Part shown: one piece after another, positions 1 to 7,409 of the stretch | Numbering within the stretch: the first letter of the stretch is position 1 | Layout: every line of letters starts with the position of its first letter | Source of the DNA: an uncultured Mediterranea sp. | Lineage (GTDB): Bacteria > Bacteroidota > Bacteroidia > Bacteroidales > Bacteroidaceae | DNA: 60,364 nucleotides | Assembly: GCA_945831575.1 (NCBI GenBank) | Contig: CAMACX010000014.1 | Location: 1-60,364, forward strand | Direction: 5' to 3' | Position numbers and translations under genes: made by a program | Notes under the pieces: model-generated | Databases searched by the model: none | The model's input: the letters and a program-made list of their open reading frames with translations, nothing else | What the model was told of the DNA's origin: nothing

Positions 1-228
1 GTTGCAATCGTAACCGCAATGCATGATGAGCAGTGCGATTTCCTTCAATCGTCAGGTCTTCATGTTACAACCAAACCAAACTTGAAACTTTGTACAATAA
101 TCATAGACAAGTCACTTGTTTGGTATGGAAGTGTGAATGCTTTGGGCTACAATTCGGATAAAGACAATATAATAAAGATGAAGGATAGAAAACTAGCGGA
201 TGAGATACTTGGCATAGTGTTAGATTGA
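1..228 (+). CDS. C-terminal end of a PLD-type helicase/nuclease-like protein (5' end outside window)
   Basis: The frame is open from base 1, so only the last 75 residues are present. The piece has the order seen at the C-terminus of phospholipase-D-like domains attached to DEAD/DEAH helicases: Lys-Leu-Cys-Thr, then IIIDKS, VWYGSVN and, further on, a RKLADEIL helix. The HxK part of the PLD motif is degenerate here (LKLCTIIID rather than HxKxxxxD). It is AT-rich compared with the genes from 700 onward, like other accessory DNA. The family call rests on motif resemblance only. Function (nucleic-acid helicase or nuclease, often of mobile or defence origin) is inferred. Confidence 0.5.
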   Translation, partial: VAIVTAMHDEQCDFLQSSGLHVTTKPNLKLCTIIIDKSLVWYGSVNALGYNSDKDNIIKMKDRKLADEILGIVLD

Positions 229-230
229 AC

Positions 231-410
231 ATGCTTCGTATGATAGGCTATATGAACCTCGTTTATGAAGGTGGTCAGAAGGACGATTTTACAGAAGCTT
301 TACAGAAACTTTACAGAAATAGACAGAAAAAAGAAGTGAGCTGTGTTAACGGTTGCCTTACTCGTTATGACGCCGTATTTCACGGCTTCATCTTAGAGAA
401 AAAGGCGTAA
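231..410 (+). CDS. Possible small hypothetical protein or gene remnant
   Basis: An open frame of 59 codons starts with an ATG 3 bases after the preceding stop. It contains a hydrophilic stretch (GGQKDDFTEAL) and then a Lys/Arg-rich segment. I do not recognise the product. It could be a real small gene co-transcribed with the helicase-like fragment or decayed accessory DNA. Its position next to a tRNA gene fits the edge of an old insertion. Confidence 0.2.
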   Translation: MLRMIGYMNLVYEGGQKDDFTEALQKLYRNRQKKEVSCVNGCLTRYDAVFHGFILEKKA

Positions 411-525
411 TCGTGTATTTCGCTTGGTAATTGAAATGTCACACAATCATCGATTATCTCACGAAATTTCAAAAGGTCACGAAAGATGAGTTTTGTTTCA
501 AAAAGGTCACCTGAAGGTCACCGCA

Positions 526-568
526 AAACAAAATCAAGCAGCTAGCATTATGTTAACTGCTTGATTTT
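526..568 (-). terminator. Hairpin terminator downstream of tRNA-Met
   Basis: Perfect 12-bp inverted repeat (530-541 with 557-568, arm AAAATCAAGCAG), followed on the minus strand by TTTTGTTTTG. It lies just past the 3' end of the tRNA and is well placed to end its transcript. Confidence 0.7.
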
Positions 569-573
569 CAACG

Positions 574-647
574 TGGACCAGCTTGGGCTTGAACCAAGGA
601 CCTCCAGATTATGAGTCTGTTGCTCTAACCAACTGAGCTACAAGTCC
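574..647 (-). tRNA. tRNA-Met (anticodon CAT)
   Basis: The reverse strand folds as a cloverleaf: acceptor starts GGACTTG, D-arm contains AGCTCAGTTGGTTAGAGC, the anticodon loop CTCATAA sits in a CAGA/TCTG stem, and the T-arm is CTTGG-TTCAAGC-CCAAG. The anticodon is CAT, so this is elongator Met or the Ile-2 tRNA whose C34 is modified to lysidine. The D-arm and sequence look elongator-like, not initiator. No CCA is encoded. The acceptor stem seems to hold one T-T mismatch. Confidence 0.9.
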
Positions 648-718
648 TGAAAAATGGTGCTTCTGTCTTGAAGCGGGACAAAAGTAGTGCTTTCTCTTGA
701 ATTATGCAAGCTTTTTGC

Positions 719-1033
719 TCAAAACTTGTATTTTCTATGTGGATTCTTTGGAAACCACCCCTTCCGGACACGCTCTTCTTGCTCGAATATCTCCTTGATG
801 GTCCAGAATGAGGAGAAGGCGAAGACGCCAGCCAACGAGGAGAGGAGGATGTCTCTCACCCACAGCGAGAGGGCGATGCCGGCAAGGCCTAGCAACAGGA
901 ACAGCCACCAGCAACGTGTACCCCAGTAGTACTCGGCCTTCACCACGACGGGGTGGAAGAGGCCGATGATGAGGAATGTGCAGATGCCGATGGCTATGCC
1001 TGCCAGCCGATGGTCGGTGAGCCACTCCATCAT
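719..1033 (-). CDS. DUF4491 family small membrane protein
   Basis: A 104-residue protein with three hydrophobic segments (about residues 10-30, 41-58 and 62-80) and a basic C-terminal tail. The pattern FLIIGLFHPVVVKAEYYWG is typical of the DUF4491 proteins common in Bacteroidales; their function is unknown. The start codon overlaps the stop of the upstream Lrp/AsnC gene (ATGA overlap), so the two are probably translationally coupled and co-transcribed. Confidence 0.8.
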   Translation of the reverse strand: MMEWLTDHRLAGIAIGICTFLIIGLFHPVVVKAEYYWGTRCWWLFLLLGLAGIALSLWVRDILLSSLAGVFAFSSFWTIKEIFEQEERVRKGWFPKNPHRKYKF

Positions 1034-1497
1034 GATTGCTCAGGGCAGATGGGTATCTCCTTCTTGATGCTCTGCTCCAGGGAGATGAGCGTCTCAGTGG
1101 CCACTACGCCGGGTATCTGCTGCATCTTGTTGTTGAGCAGGTCCATCAGGTGCTCGTTGTCGCGTGCATAGAGCTTGGTGAGCATGGTGTAGGGGCCGGT
1201 GGTGAAGTGGCACTCCACGATCTCGGGTATCTTCATCAGTTCGGCTACCACGGCTTTGTACATCGAGCCTTTCTCCAGCTTGATTCCTACATAGGTGCAG
1301 GTGCGGTAACCCAGCGACTTGGGATTGACGACATAGCCTGAACCGATGATGACGCCCAGGTCGATAAGGCGCTGTACGCGCTGGTGGATGGCAGCACGCG
1401 ATACACCACAATCTGCGGCTACATCCTTGAACGGAATGCGGGCATTCTGAGAGATAATCTCCAGAATCTGCCGGTCTAATGAGTCAATTTTCTCCAT
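1030..1497 (-). CDS. Lrp/AsnC family transcriptional regulator
   Basis: A 155-residue feast/famine regulator. An N-terminal winged helix-turn-helix (about residues 5-55, with LDRQILEIISQNARIPFKDVA and a recognition helix near SRAAIHQRVQRL) is followed by a RAM/AsnC ligand-binding beta-alpha domain (about 65-145). Such proteins bind amino acids and form octamers or dimers that act at DNA. I chose the ATG at 1497 because the family begins M-x-x-LD; upstream in-frame codons lie in the likely leader. A -7 box (TATATTTG) occurs at 1540-1547. It overlaps the downstream DUF4491 gene. Which regulon it controls cannot be told. Confidence 0.92.
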   Translation of the reverse strand: MEKIDSLDRQILEIISQNARIPFKDVAADCGVSRAAIHQRVQRLIDLGVIIGSGYVVNPKSLGYRTCTYVGIKLEKGSMYKAVVAELMKIPEIVECHFTTGPYTMLTKLYARDNEHLMDLLNNKMQQIPGVVATETLISLEQSIKKEIPICPEQS

Positions 1498-1539
1498 ATT
1501 CTTTTTTGATATTGGTTCAACTTGTTGGCAAAAAGTAAG

Positions 1540-1547
1540 CAAATATA
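1540..1547 (-). promoter_or_regulatory. Bacteroidetes -7 box for lrp/asnC-like gene
   Basis: TATATTTG on the minus strand, 43 bases before the ATG. It matches the TAnnTTTG consensus. No clear TTTG -33 box was seen. Confidence 0.5.
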
Positions 1548-1642
1548 GCTCTTTATTTTATTTTATCTATGTTTTTGCGACTTTTTTTGCTGAAAAGTTG
1601 TGTTTTTGTCGCCTTTAGACCTCGAAATCATGTTCTACGGCA

Positions 1643-1692
1643 TAAAAAAAGCCACTGCCGCCCCTCGGATTGGTGTCCCGGAGACGGCAGTG
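1643..1692 (-). terminator. Rho-independent terminator of the FKBP operon
   Basis: Stem CACTGCCG/CGGCAGTG (1685-1692 with 1653-1660), followed on the minus strand by GGCTTTTTTT. It lies 20 bases after the FKBP stop codon. Confidence 0.85.
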
Positions 1693-1711
1693 TGTGGTTG
1701 TAGTGTTGTGA

Positions 1712-2593
1712 TTACTTCTTCTTCGTGTCTTTGACGATCTCGAGCAGCTCAACCTCGAAGATGAGGGCTGAGTAGGGCTTGATGTCGCCACCGGTCTCAC
1801 GCGTGCCGTAAGCCAGTTCGCTGGGGATGTAGAGCTCCCACTTCGAACCTACGGGCATCATGGTGAGGGCCTCTGTCCAACCCTTGATGACCTGGTTGGC
1901 GCGGAAGGTAGCGGGCTCCTTGCGCTTGTAGGAGCTGTCAAACTCGGTACCGTCAATCAGCGTGCCGCGGTAGTTGACCTTCACACGGCTCGTGTCGGCA
2001 GGAATCTCGCCCTTGCCGGCGGTGATGATCTTGTATTGCAAGCCGCTGGGCAGGGTTACTACGCCCTCTTTCTCCTTGTTCTCAGCCAGAAACTTCTCGC
2101 AAGCGGCCTTGTTGTCGGCATACTTCACGGCGATGGCTTTTGCCTTGATGGCATCCATCTGCGTGTTCATGTACTGCTGTGCCTCTTCCTCGGTCATGGC
2201 ACCCTTGACCTTGGATACACCGGCTACGAAGCCGGCCAGCATGTTCTCGCGGCTCAGCGTCTGCGTAGAGTCGTTGCCGAAGATCTGACGGGTGAAGCCT
2301 TCTACCCACTGTGTGCTGACCATGTGGCCAATCTGCATACCGGCCATGTAGGCCTTGTCGTTGTCGCCAGTCTTGGAGGCACCTTCGTAGAAGCCTTTGA
2401 GGAACTGGGCCATCTGCGTTGAGTCGATGCCTTGCTGTGCCAGGTACTGGTCAAGACCTTGTGTACGAGCCATGCCGATGGCATAAGAGAGTGAATCTAC
2501 ATCGGTAGCCAGATTGGCTTTCGGGCTCTGGGCGGTGCAGGAAGAGAGACCTACTGCCACGACCATAGCCAGGATAAATGAACCTTTTTTCAT
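1712..2593 (-). CDS. FKBP-type peptidyl-prolyl cis-trans isomerase, Mip/FkpA-like lipoprotein
   Basis: A 293-residue periplasmic prolyl isomerase. The N-terminus is a lipoprotein signal (GLSSC, lipidated Cys about residue 19). An alpha-helical dimerisation region of the Mip/FkpA type follows (about 30-175, SLSYAIGMARTQGL), then an FKBP domain (about 185-288) with VKVNYRGTLIDGTEFDSS, FRANQVIKGWTEAL and YIPSELAYGTR. This is the full architecture of the macrophage-infectivity-potentiator class, which speeds folding of exported proteins. It follows a second FKBP gene by about 77 bases and is probably in one operon with it. A terminator follows. Confidence 0.93.
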   Translation of the reverse strand: MKKGSFILAMVVAVGLSSCTAQSPKANLATDVDSLSYAIGMARTQGLDQYLAQQGIDSTQMAQFLKGFYEGASKTGDNDKAYMAGMQIGHMVSTQWVEGFTRQIFGNDSTQTLSRENMLAGFVAGVSKVKGAMTEEEAQQYMNTQMDAIKAKAIAVKYADNKAACEKFLAENKEKEGVVTLPSGLQYKIITAGKGEIPADTSRVKVNYRGTLIDGTEFDSSYKRKEPATFRANQVIKGWTEALTMMPVGSKWELYIPSELAYGTRETGGDIKPYSALIFEVELLEIVKDTKKK

Positions 2594-2669
2594 TGCTTTC
2601 TTCTATTATTATAAGTTGTTGTAAGATAATTATTGTCTGCTTTGTCAAATACTGGGGGAGGGGGGAGGC

Positions 2670-3263
2670 TTACTTCAGCACCTTCAGCAGTTCTACCTCG
2701 AAGATGAGTGTGCTGTGGGGCGGTATCATCTCGCCTGCTCCGCGTGCTCCGTAAGCCAGTTCGCTGGGGATGTAGAGCTTCCACTTGGCTCCCTCGGGCA
2801 TCAGCTGCAGGGCCTCTACCCAGCCGGGGATGACCTGGTTGACACCAAAGGTGGCGGGCTGTCCGCGCTTGATGCTACTGTCAAAGAGGGTGCCGTCAAT
2901 CAGCGTGCCTTCGTAGTGGCACTCCACGCGGTCGGTAGCCTTGGCCCGTACGGCGCTGGGGTCACCTGCCTTGATTACCTCATACTGCAAGCCGCTGGGC
3001 AGGGTCACTACCTCGGGGCGCTTCTTGTTCTCTTCCAGGAACTGCTTGCCCTTCTCGATGTTGGCAGCATTCATCTGCTGCTCCATCTCTTCGAAGAACT
3101 TATTTACGATGTCGCGAGCCTCGGTGTGGCTCATGGCCGTGGGGTTGCCGTTCAATACATCACTGATTGCCTGTGCAAAATCTTCTACTGCGATGCCCTT
3201 GGCACCCATGCTCAACAGGTTCTGGCCAATGCCAAGACCGATGGCGTAACTGAATTTATCCAT
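2670..3263 (-). CDS. FKBP-type peptidyl-prolyl cis-trans isomerase, cytoplasmic FklB-like
   Basis: A 197-residue isomerase without a signal peptide. Residues 1-75 form the Mip-type helical N-domain (MDKFSYAIGLGIGQNLL); about 90-195 form the FKBP domain (VECHYEGTLIDGTLFDSS, FGVNQVIPGWVEAL, YIPSELAYGARG). It is a paralogue of the downstream lipoprotein: the FKBP halves are nearly superimposable, but this copy lacks the export signal and is likely cytoplasmic. First gene of the pair; a TAATTTTG -7 box lies about 23 bases before the ATG. Confidence 0.93.
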   Translation of the reverse strand: MDKFSYAIGLGIGQNLLSMGAKGIAVEDFAQAISDVLNGNPTAMSHTEARDIVNKFFEEMEQQMNAANIEKGKQFLEENKKRPEVVTLPSGLQYEVIKAGDPSAVRAKATDRVECHYEGTLIDGTLFDSSIKRGQPATFGVNQVIPGWVEALQLMPEGAKWKLYIPSELAYGARGAGEMIPPHSTLIFEVELLKVLK

Positions 3264-3285
3264 ATCTTTTCGTCTTTTTAGCGCG

Positions 3286-3293
3286 CAAAATTA
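3286..3293 (-). promoter_or_regulatory. Bacteroidetes -7 box for the FKBP pair
   Basis: TAATTTTG on the minus strand fits TAnnTTTG and lies 23 bases before the ATG at 3263. The -33 element is not evident. Confidence 0.5.
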
Positions 3294-3409
3294 CGCCTTT
3301 TTATTTGAATAAGAGTAGCTTCACTGCATATTTTTCCTTTTTTTACGCTTTTATCGCCCTTTTCAGCAAATTATAGGTTTCTGATTGAACATCTTTCGGG
3401 TAATAACTG

Positions 3410-3417
3410 TATTTTTG
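3410..3417 (+). promoter_or_regulatory. Bacteroidetes -7 box for the sirtuin gene
   Basis: TATTTTTG matches TAnnTTTG, 58 bases before the start codon, divergent from the FKBP promoter. Any -33 TTTG is weak. Confidence 0.4.
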
Positions 3418-3475
3418 CAGGGTAGCTCATGTATTCTAATAGCTGAGATATTAATTTTTATTATGGAGGATTGAC

Positions 3476-4177
3476 ATGATGAAGAATCTGGTTGTATTGA
3501 GTGGTGCCGGTATGAGCGCCGAGAGTGGTATCAGTACGTTTCGCGATGCAGGGGGCTTGTGGGATAAGTACCCTGTGGAGGCGGTGGCTACCCCCGAGGG
3601 GTATCTGCGTGACCCGAAGCTGGTCATCAATTTCTATAACGAACGACGCAAGCAACTGCTTACGGTGGAGCCTAACGAGGGACACCGGGGAGTGGCCGCG
3701 CTGGAGAAACTGTTCAACGTCACCGTGGTGACGCAGAATGTGGACAACTTGCATGAGCGGGCTGGCAGCAGTCACGTGATTCACCTCCATGGCGAACTGA
3801 CCAAGGTCTGCTCCAGCCGCGACCCCAACAATCCACGCTACATCAAGGAACTGAAGCCCGAGGAGTACGAGGTGAAGATGGGCGACCTGGCAGGCGATGG
3901 CAGTCAGCTGCGTCCCTTCATCGTATGGTTTGGCGAGGCGGTGCCTGAGATAGAGACGGCCATTGACTATGTGGAGAAGGCAGATATCCTGGTGATTATC
4001 GGTACGAGCCTCAACGTCTATCCCGCTGCGGGCTTGCTGCACTATGCCCCGCAGGATTGTGAGGTCTATCTGATTGACCCTAAGCCGGTCGATGCCCACA
4101 CCATGCGCCCCATTCACGTGATACGCTCCGGCGCATCGGAGGGGGTGAAGCAGCTGCGCGAGATGCTGAAGCCTTGA
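3476..4177 (+). CDS. Sir2-family NAD-dependent protein deacylase (class III, CobB/SIRT5-like)
   Basis: A 233-residue NAD-dependent lysine deacylase. Rossmann-type NAD motifs are visible: GAGMSAESGI (about 10-19), TFRDAGGLW, TQNVDNLHE and the catalytic His in HLHGEL. The Y54-x-x-R57 pair (FYNERR) is the signature for acidic acyl groups (succinyl, malonyl, glutaryl) in SIRT5/CobB. The usual four zinc cysteines are missing: only one Cys (KVCSS) is left in the small domain. GTSLNVYPAAGLL and the C-terminal IDP motif complete the fold. GGAGG-type ribosome site at about 3465. Monocistronic with a hairpin after it. Confidence 0.92.
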   Translation: MMKNLVVLSGAGMSAESGISTFRDAGGLWDKYPVEAVATPEGYLRDPKLVINFYNERRKQLLTVEPNEGHRGVAALEKLFNVTVVTQNVDNLHERAGSSHVIHLHGELTKVCSSRDPNNPRYIKELKPEEYEVKMGDLAGDGSQLRPFIVWFGEAVPEIETAIDYVEKADILVIIGTSLNVYPAAGLLHYAPQDCEVYLIDPKPVDAHTMRPIHVIRSGASEGVKQLREMLKP

Positions 4178-4204
4178 TGGCGCTGTCGGTACCTTGCAGG
4201 AGCA

Positions 4205-4225
4205 GGCCATGCGCAGCGCATGGCC
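4205..4225. terminator. Palindromic hairpin between convergent genes
   Basis: Inverted repeat GGCCATGCGC-A-GCGCATGGCC, followed on the plus strand by ATATTATTTCTT. It sits between the sirtuin stop and the stop of the leftward glycosyltransferase and may terminate in both directions. Confidence 0.6.
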
Positions 4226-4228
4226 ATA

Positions 4229-4999
4229 TTATTTCTTCAGCATCAGTCGCACCACGAACCAGGCGTGCATCAGGAGGGTGGAACAGTAGCCGTAGTGGTG
4301 GCACATGATGTGGAAACGCTCCTTGAGCGAGGCGCGCTGGTGGCGTGTGGTCATACCCTCGCTCAGGTAGTCTATCAGGGTGAGGTGGGTGTTGAAGAGC
4401 AGCTTCGACTGCTTCATCACGCGGATGCACCAGTCAAAGTCGGCAGAGAAGCGGTAGCTCGTGTCGTAGGCAGGGGCCAGGGTGCGCTTGGCGAAGAAGG
4501 CTTGATGGCACACCAACATCCCGTGGCGGAAACTCTTCCACGTCAGTCTCTCGGGCGTGGAGAGGCGTCGCATCCTTATGAAGTGCCCCTCCCCATCCAC
4601 CAGCTCGGTCTCACCATAGATGACATCGGGCAGCTCTTCCAGTCCTGCGGCATGGAGGCGATGGACAATCTGCAGCAGGGTGTCGTCCTCGTGGAAGCAG
4701 TCGCCGGCATTGAGGAAGCAGACGTAGTCGCCCGTGGCCAGGCGCAGTCCCTTGTTCATCGCATCGTAGAGCCCTTTGTCCGGCTCGCTCACCACGTGGG
4801 CTATGTGCTCCTGGTAGCGGCGGATGATGGAGAGGGTACCGTCGGTGGAGTTGCCGTCAATCACGATGTACTCCACGTGGTGATACCCCTGTGTAATCAC
4901 GCTCTGCAGGGTATCTTCGATGGTCTGCTGGGCGTTGCGGCACACGGTGATGATGCTGAACTTGGGTTGGAGGGCCGTTGGGCGGCCTGTGGCTGTCAT
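4229..4999 (-). CDS. Glycosyltransferase family 2 (WcaE/WcaA-like)
   Basis: A GT-A fold transferase of about 256 residues. The nucleotide-binding start FSIITVCRNA, the VIDGNSTDGT segment, DKGLYDAMNKGL and the metal-binding region FLNAGDCF are all visible, as is the acceptor-side SADFDWCIR. It probably adds a sugar to a surface polysaccharide repeat. I use the ATG at 4999, which puts the GT2 core at residue 13; an in-frame ATG at 5053 would add 18 residues encoded by a short duplicated sequence. It is the last gene of the leftward glycan block. Confidence 0.88.
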   Translation of the reverse strand: MTATGRPTALQPKFSIITVCRNAQQTIEDTLQSVITQGYHHVEYIVIDGNSTDGTLSIIRRYQEHIAHVVSEPDKGLYDAMNKGLRLATGDYVCFLNAGDCFHEDDTLLQIVHRLHAAGLEELPDVIYGETELVDGEGHFIRMRRLSTPERLTWKSFRHGMLVCHQAFFAKRTLAPAYDTSYRFSADFDWCIRVMKQSKLLFNTHLTLIDYLSEGMTTRHQRASLKERFHIMCHHYGYCSTLLMHAWFVVRLMLKK

Positions 5000-5075
5000 G
5001 TGATTATTATGTATTGTCATGTGATTATATTGTATAGGCATGGCGTAGGGCATTTAGTAATGCATAAGCATGGGG

Positions 5076-6338
5076 TTATAGCGTTTTCTTTAGGAGTTGG
5101 GCATAGAGCTGGGTGTATTGGTGGGCTACGGTCGATTCGCTGTAACTGGCGTTGACCTTGGCCACAGCTTGCCTGCTCAGGTCATCGTAGTGGGGGGTGG
5201 TGAGCAGGGTATAGATGCCTTCGGCCAGCTGACCGGCATCGTGGCTGGCTGTCAGGTAGCCGTTGTGCAGATGGTCAATCATCTCGGGGATGCCTCCCGT
5301 GGGGAACCCGACGCAGGGCGTGCCGCACGCCATCGCCTCCATGATGGTGTTGGGCAGGTTTTCGTCGAGCGAGGGGATGACGTAGAGGTCGGCGGCATTA
5401 TAGATTTGCACGAGCCGTTGTTCCTCTCTCACGTAGCCCATCTGGTGTACCTTGAAGGGCACTAGCGCTTGGAGTTCGGCGGCATGCATGCCTACGGCTA
5501 CGATACTGAGTGTCTCTCTCAGCTCCGGGTGCTGCTTAGCCAGGAGCTGGCAGGCCTCCACCATGTAGTCTATCCCTTTGCGCTTGTCAGTCAGCTTGAC
5601 GGAACCAAAGAGCAGCAGTTTGCCCTCGGTGGGCAGCTGCAGGGCATCACGACACACCTTCTTGTTCATGGGGTGAAACAGGGTGGTGGGTATCGGATTG
5701 GGGATGACGCTCACGGATTGATGGGCCAGCAGGGCACTCTGTCGGGCCATTCCCTCCAGCCAATGGCTACAGGTCACGAAGTGGATGCTCGCTGCCTCGT
5801 AGAGGCGTTGCTTCTTGCGGAAGATGCGGGTGGAGAGGTCATGCCGCTTCTCACTATAGATCATGGGGCAGTGGCCGCACTCCTCGTGGAAGGCCGTGCA
5901 GGTGCGGGCATGGTGGCAGATGCCGGTGCAGGGCCACATGTCGTGCATGGTCCACACCACGGGTTTGCCCGAGGCGAGTATCTTGCGGATGACCTTGAGC
6001 GAGAGCATCCCCTGGTTGATCCAATGCAGATGGATGAGGTCTGCTTCTTGAAACTCAGGCAAACGGGTGATGTCGTTGCCGGCATTGGCTATATCGACGC
6101 TGAAGAGCCGTTCGCGCTTGAAGCGGCTGTTCATCCAGATGACAAGGCGTTCCCAGAGGAATTTCCTCAGCTGTCTCCATCCGCCACCCAGGGCAACGGT
6201 CGAGATGCGGTCAGTCTGCTTGTCGCGTACCAACATCTTGGCTTTTACGCCGTGATTCTTAAGTGCTTCCACCAGCCGGCCAGCGGCAACGGCGGCCCCT
6301 CCAGTCCGTTCGGAGGTGTTGACAATCAATATTCTCAT
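5076..6338 (-). CDS. Glycosyltransferase family 4 (group 1)
   Basis: A 420-residue GT-B fold transferase. The N-terminal domain starts MRILIVNTSERTGGAA (acceptor side) and includes LIHLHWINQG and a Cys-rich segment (CTGICHHARTC, CGHCPM) common in Bacteroides GT4 enzymes that act after an undecaprenyl-linked sugar. The C-terminal domain has the donor-binding SLDENLPNTIMEAMACGTP, with the E-x7-E motif, and GFPTGGIPEMI. It retains the donor nucleotide-sugar site. Spaced 54 bases after the upstream transferase, in the same transcription unit. Confidence 0.92.
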   Translation of the reverse strand: MRILIVNTSERTGGAAVAAGRLVEALKNHGVKAKMLVRDKQTDRISTVALGGGWRQLRKFLWERLVIWMNSRFKRERLFSVDIANAGNDITRLPEFQEADLIHLHWINQGMLSLKVIRKILASGKPVVWTMHDMWPCTGICHHARTCTAFHEECGHCPMIYSEKRHDLSTRIFRKKQRLYEAASIHFVTCSHWLEGMARQSALLAHQSVSVIPNPIPTTLFHPMNKKVCRDALQLPTEGKLLLFGSVKLTDKRKGIDYMVEACQLLAKQHPELRETLSIVAVGMHAAELQALVPFKVHQMGYVREEQRLVQIYNAADLYVIPSLDENLPNTIMEAMACGTPCVGFPTGGIPEMIDHLHNGYLTASHDAGQLAEGIYTLLTTPHYDDLSRQAVAKVNASYSESTVAHQYTQLYAQLLKKTL

Positions 6339-6392
6339 GATGTATGCTGTATTGATTCTTTGATTTGTTGTGAATAGGTTGATTTGCAGCGG

Positions 6393-7409
6393 TTAATGAT
6401 GGGTGTGGTGCCCGGTCCATTTGTTGATTCTGTTTTTGAGGGCTTGACCTATCAGGTGGAAGTTGCCGTAGCGCAGGTTGAGCAACAGCTCTTCTATCGA
6501 GCGTCCTATCTTGATCCAGGGGTGTCCCCAGGCCATGATACGATAGACACGCTCCTTGTAGGCAGTATGCTCAATGAGGTGGTGGGGATGGCGCAGGGGA
6601 AACTCCAGCTCGTGGCGCTTCATCGTAAAGATGCGACGGTAGCCTTGGGGCAGGGTATAGACCGAACCGGCAAAGTGGGTGGAGTCGGAGGTGACACCTA
6701 GGTTGTTGATCAGGTTGCGTGTTGGTACGATGCAGAGGCCAGAGCCGAAGAGCAGGGCGGCATGAAGTATGCTCTCGTAATAGGCTTTGCCTGTGTCGCG
6801 GTGGTTACGGCACATGGTGATGAAGTCGTTGCGGTAGCGGCGGCTCTTGATGAGCTGCTGCAGTTGGCCCATGGCCTGCGGGTCATCCAGGAAGGTATAG
6901 TGCTCGTCCCAGCGGTCGATGACGCGCCGCCAGCTGGCCCATCCCCAGATGGAGCAGTTGGTGGTGAAGAAGTAGTCTTCAGCAATGTCCGGGGTCACCT
7001 CCTCGTGGTTGAATCCGGCAATCATCTGTACGCGCTCATCGTGCTCGTAGCGGTCGAGTAGCTCTTTGCAGAAGCGGAAGAAGCTGACTGAGGGCACGTC
7101 GTCATCTTCCAGTACGATGCACTTGTCGCTCAGCGAGAAGGCCCACTTCTGTGCCATGTACTCCGAGGGGTCACAGCCGTAGTTGCGCTCCTGGTAGTTC
7201 TGATACACCTCGCATTCCCAGTCTATTTGGGCCACCACTTCGCGGCAGGCCATGATGCCGGGCAGGTCGCGTTCGCCCCGTGGACCATCTTGGTAGAGGA
7301 AGAGGCGTGCGGGCCGGGCTTTCTTCACCTGCTCAAAGACGCGGCTCAGCAGGTCGGGGCGGTTGAAGAAGAGGATGAGTACGGAGATGTCAACTTGAGC
7401 TGGTGTCAT
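6393..7409 (-). CDS. HlpA-like/GT2-like glycosyltransferase
   Basis: A 338-residue transferase of the type often labelled haemolytic protein HlpA-like. The N-terminus VDISVLILFFNRPDLLSRVFEQV is a GT-A nucleotide-binding start; LEDDDVPSVSFFRF supplies the acidic metal motif; NCSIWGWASWRRV is a family hallmark. It is probably cytoplasmic, working on a lipid-linked glycan. I chose the ATG at 7409 because the longer form starts with TTG and overlaps more of the preceding gene; even so, the start overlaps the end of the LicD fusion gene by 20 bases, suggesting coupling. Confidence 0.82.
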   Translation of the reverse strand: MTPAQVDISVLILFFNRPDLLSRVFEQVKKARPARLFLYQDGPRGERDLPGIMACREVVAQIDWECEVYQNYQERNYGCDPSEYMAQKWAFSLSDKCIVLEDDDVPSVSFFRFCKELLDRYEHDERVQMIAGFNHEEVTPDIAEDYFFTTNCSIWGWASWRRVIDRWDEHYTFLDDPQAMGQLQQLIKSRRYRNDFITMCRNHRDTGKAYYESILHAALLFGSGLCIVPTRNLINNLGVTSDSTHFAGSVYTLPQGYRRIFTMKRHELEFPLRHPHHLIEHTAYKERVYRIMAWGHPWIKIGRSIEELLLNLRYGNFHLIGQALKNRINKWTGHHTHH

